A stretch of DNA of 64,000 nucleotides, from positions 1-64,000 of the forward strand of contig LVLI01000409.1 of assembly GCA_001687465.1 (NCBI GenBank). Reading direction: 5' to 3'. The position numbers and the translations under genes are program-made. Source of the stretch: Halocafeteria seosinensis. Its lineage: Eukaryota; Sar; Bigyra; Bicosoecida. The notes under the pieces are model-generated. The model made no database searches and was not told the DNA's origin. It was given only the letters and a program-made list of their open reading frames with translations. Every line of letters starts with the position of its first letter. Position 1 is the first letter of the stretch. This document shows, in pieces, positions 61,198-64,000 of the stretch.

Positions 61198-64000
61198 TTA
61201 CGGGTGGAATTTCTTTTGGCTCTTAGCCATGTCTTTGAGCATCTGAGGCGGACTAAACTGCTCACCATGGGAATCGGCATAGCGTTCCATCTGGCCCAGA
61301 ATCTTATCAGCACCAACAATATCGATGTACTTGAAAGGTCCGCCATAGAATGGAGGGAAACCAATCCCGAACACAGCCCCAATGTCACCGTCTCCGGGGC
61401 CACTGATAATGCCGTCTTCCAAGCACCGGATGGCTTCGTTGAGGAATCGGCATGTCATTCGCTCTTGGATTACGGTTTCGTCAATACCCTCGCCGTTACC
61501 CTTAATATAGGGTTTAAGGAGCTCAGCAGCTTCAGGATTTACTTTCTGTACGAACAAACACGTCACGTACCCAACCCGAAGCGGCTACAGTGATGATGCA
61601 ACTCTTACTTTATCCTTAGACTCATAAGTGAAGAACCCCTTCCCTGATTTTCGCCCAAGGAAGCCTTTGTCCACGAACGCTTTGAGCACGGCGGGGTCCC
61701 CTCCTGAAAGATATTACAATAAGTGTTGAATATTGGCATACTCCAAGACCGGGTAACTATCGCCTCGCCTACCTTGCATTCTAGGGCCTAGTTTGTCAGA
61801 AAGGAATGATTGTACGTGTTGCGCTACGTCAATGCCTACTTCATCCGTGAGCGTTATGGTACCGACCGGGAATCCGAAGTTCTTCGTCGCAGAGTCCTGG
61901 AAGAATAAGAGGTGAGAATAACCGCGAGGAGAAGTCACACTCTCCAACAACATCTTACAATCTTTTCAGCTGAAACACCCTCTTGGACAAGTGCCATAGA
62001 TTCAGTCATAAATGGACCCAGGCACCGGTTAACGTAAAACCCAGGGACATCTTTCACAACAATCACTGTCTTTCCTTGCTTATATCCAAGGTTCACAGCT
62101 TGTGCCGCCGCCTGCAAGGTCAATGTAGACGCTAGGTGCATAAGGTTTATAGTACTCAAGAAGAAAGCAATTTCGGCTGCCTTACATCCTTGTCTGTGCC
62201 CTCGTGGGTGATAACTTCTAAGAGGGGCATTTTGTCCACAGGAGAGAAGTAGTGCATACCCAAGACTCTACCGGGTCTGCGAGGGAAAGCGAGAAGTTCA
62301 TTATTCTGTCGTGGCACGGAGAGAGGTCGAGAAGATGACGGACCGTTTTGCTCCTTTCGCAATATCGGCTATAGGGATAGCTGAAGTGTTCGTTGCGAAA
62401 ACACCGTGGTCAGGAAGGTGGGGCTCGATTTCCTCGATCACCTGTGAAGACACACGGGATTTTTTTTTGAGGATGCCAGAACCCACGTAAAAAGCGACGA
62501 ATCTCACGAACCTTGTGTTTAACGCCAAGTTCCTCGAATACAGCTTCAATAACGAGGTCAGTGGAGCTCAAGTGCTGATGAATTGCCGACGCGAAGTCGC
62601 TGGAACCTGGTGTGGGTTTGGCGCCAAAGGCTCCCCAAGTAGTTGCATCGTCAGCGAGACCAATAATTTTCCCCATGTACTGGTCCCTTTCAAAGGAAGA
62701 GATATTCTTCTTTTTCACCAGTTGATCTAGACTCTTCCGGATCTGCTGCTCTCCACGGACTAAGCCCTTGTTGAATTTGTCCTTCAACACCACATTACAG
62801 TTCGCGTTAACAGAAGAAACTTGGGCTATTCCTGCTCCCATAAGCCCAGCACCGAGCACCGCAACCTGCTTGGTATCGTGTTTTGGATCACCATAAGGGT
62901 TTTTCTTCGTGGCGGTCTGCGATAACCATGCAATATATTCACGAGGTATGTGCAAACAAACGATGACGGTAGCCTACCTGTGCGAAATAGATATGGCGCA
63001 ACGCATCAGAGATACTGGTCATTCCCAGACGCCCAAATTCTTCCCTCTCTTTCTTAATACCAGCGCTGTAGCCGTATTCTACTCCAGTCTTGATACAGTC
63101 AAAGATAGCCATTGGGGCGACGTATCCCTTAGACTTTTTCTCGATCTCCCCACGAGCACGGTTGAATAGCACAGCTCGTCCGATCGGGTTAGCTGAATTA
63201 TAAAGGACAAATTAATGCCCCTAGAAGAGAACAGGGAAAGCTATGCTGCCAGTGAAACGTACTCTCTAGCAGTTTGTCCATTGTATTCAACTTGCGTTGC
63301 GGAGGTTTTAGGGTACTTTTAACGAGATCTCGTGCCGCCTGTAGTAAGCGCAGGAAGGTACCAATGTCAAACACATAGTACTCTTCCCCTGCATGACACT
63401 GGTTAACTCACTTGGATGGCAGCGTCTTGGAGTCCGTTGGGATCAATGGTGGCATGTACAAGTCCCATCTTTTTGGCCCTGCGGTGAACAGTTTCACGAT
63501 TCGGAATCATTACATCAAGGAAGTAATGCCTCACTTGCGCACGTACCTGTCCGGTTTAATGTTTTTGCCCGTGGTTGCCATCGTCAACGCTTGTTGGATA
63601 CCGACAGTCTTAGGCAGACGTTGAGTGCCACCTGCTCCTGGAAGTAGTCCAAGCTGCACTTCCGGTACACCAAGTTTTGTTTTCGGAGAGGTACTCGCTA
63701 TTCGATAGCTGGCCGCTAGTGCTACTTCCAGGCCCCCACCTAAGCAGCTACCATGGATAGCGGCTACTACGGGCTTCTTGTGAGTCTTCCACACGTTTTC
63801 CAGTCTTTCCACCTGGACAAAAAAAAAGTTTTATAGAAAGTACGTTCCTTTCCAACAGAAGGAGCATGGAGCAGCATCGTTTAGTTTTACCATTTCTTGC
63901 CCCTTCTGGGACAATGCAGAGAGTTCCTCTTGGGTTTTGGCAGCCGAGAGCATGTTGATGTCCGCGCCCGCAATCCAGTTATCCTTTTTTCCCGTTGCCA
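61198..64000 (-). CDS. HADHA: Mitochondrial trifunctional enzyme alpha subunit (5' end cut off)
   Basis: Many exons; the N-terminus lies beyond the right edge. It joins enoyl-CoA hydratase and 3-hydroxyacyl-CoA dehydrogenase for beta-oxidation. From the right: the end of an exon reading [12 protein letters not shown]-like hydratase sequence, then [40 protein letters not shown] (catalytic glutamates), a linker, NAD-binding [41 protein letters not shown] with the catalytic histidine, [15 protein letters not shown], and a C-terminal [13 protein letters not shown] just before TAA 61198. A bacterial FadB-like or peroxisomal MFP is the alternative; the sequence fits HADHA better. Confidence 0.92.

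Overview
The window is nuclear DNA from a unicellular eukaryote. The evidence is a core-histone cluster, many genes split by short GT-AG introns (those I placed are 53-94 nt), and standard eukaryotic families such as RNA exosome, decapping factor, class I HDAC, ARL1, mitochondrial pyruvate carrier and mitochondrial trifunctional enzyme. TAA, TAG and TGA all end genes, so the code looks standard. A MEIG1-type protein and several weaker axoneme-like genes suggest a flagellated cell. A MyTH4-only protein, very compact spacing and lineage-specific secreted proteins fit a stramenopile or alveolate protist, but I cannot name the species. No plastid-specific gene, tRNA, rRNA or CRISPR is visible.

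Layout. 0-4.8 kb: intronless histones as divergent pairs H4/H3, H2B/H2A and a second H4/H3 copy; every gene is followed by an unusual 17-nt stem-loop. 5.4-9 kb: a large single-exon protein with a possible mitochondrial leader. 9.8-20.5 kb (minus strand): MSS51-C-domain protein, TPR protein, DHX57-like DEVH helicase, disordered protein. 20.9-26.6 kb: small axoneme-like protein, alpha/beta hydrolase, sphingosine-1-phosphate lyase, MEIG1-domain protein. 26.9-30.6 kb: organellar-type GluRS and a secreted protein. 30.7-31.8 kb: a 1,072-bp terminal-inverted-repeat element flanked by TTA. 32.7-40.3 kb: RRP40, mitochondrial pyruvate carrier, a divergent DHHC protein, DCP1, a prominin/tweety-like membrane protein. 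40.9-45.2 kb: FtsJ-type RNA methyltransferase and an FHA-WDR70 fusion. 45.7-53.3 kb: three unrecognised single-pass membrane/secreted proteins plus a MyTH4 protein. 53.4-64 kb: ARL1, bacterial-type cyclase and a decayed copy of it, class I HDAC, cytosolic PheRS beta, and the trifunctional enzyme alpha subunit cut by the right edge.

The genes are mostly unrelated housekeeping functions packed head-to-head or tail-to-tail, not operons. Loose themes are chromatin (histones, HDAC, FHA-WDR70), RNA metabolism (RRP40, DCP1, helicase, FtsJ), mitochondrial metabolism (MPC, HADHA, GluRS, MSS51-like) and flagellar-type proteins. The most unusual items are the 17-nt histone stem-loop, the FHA-WDR70 fusion, the degenerate DHHC protein, the TTA-flanked element and the unrecognised membrane-protein block. 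Exon joins quoted in the entries were made by hand from splice motifs and reading-frame phase.
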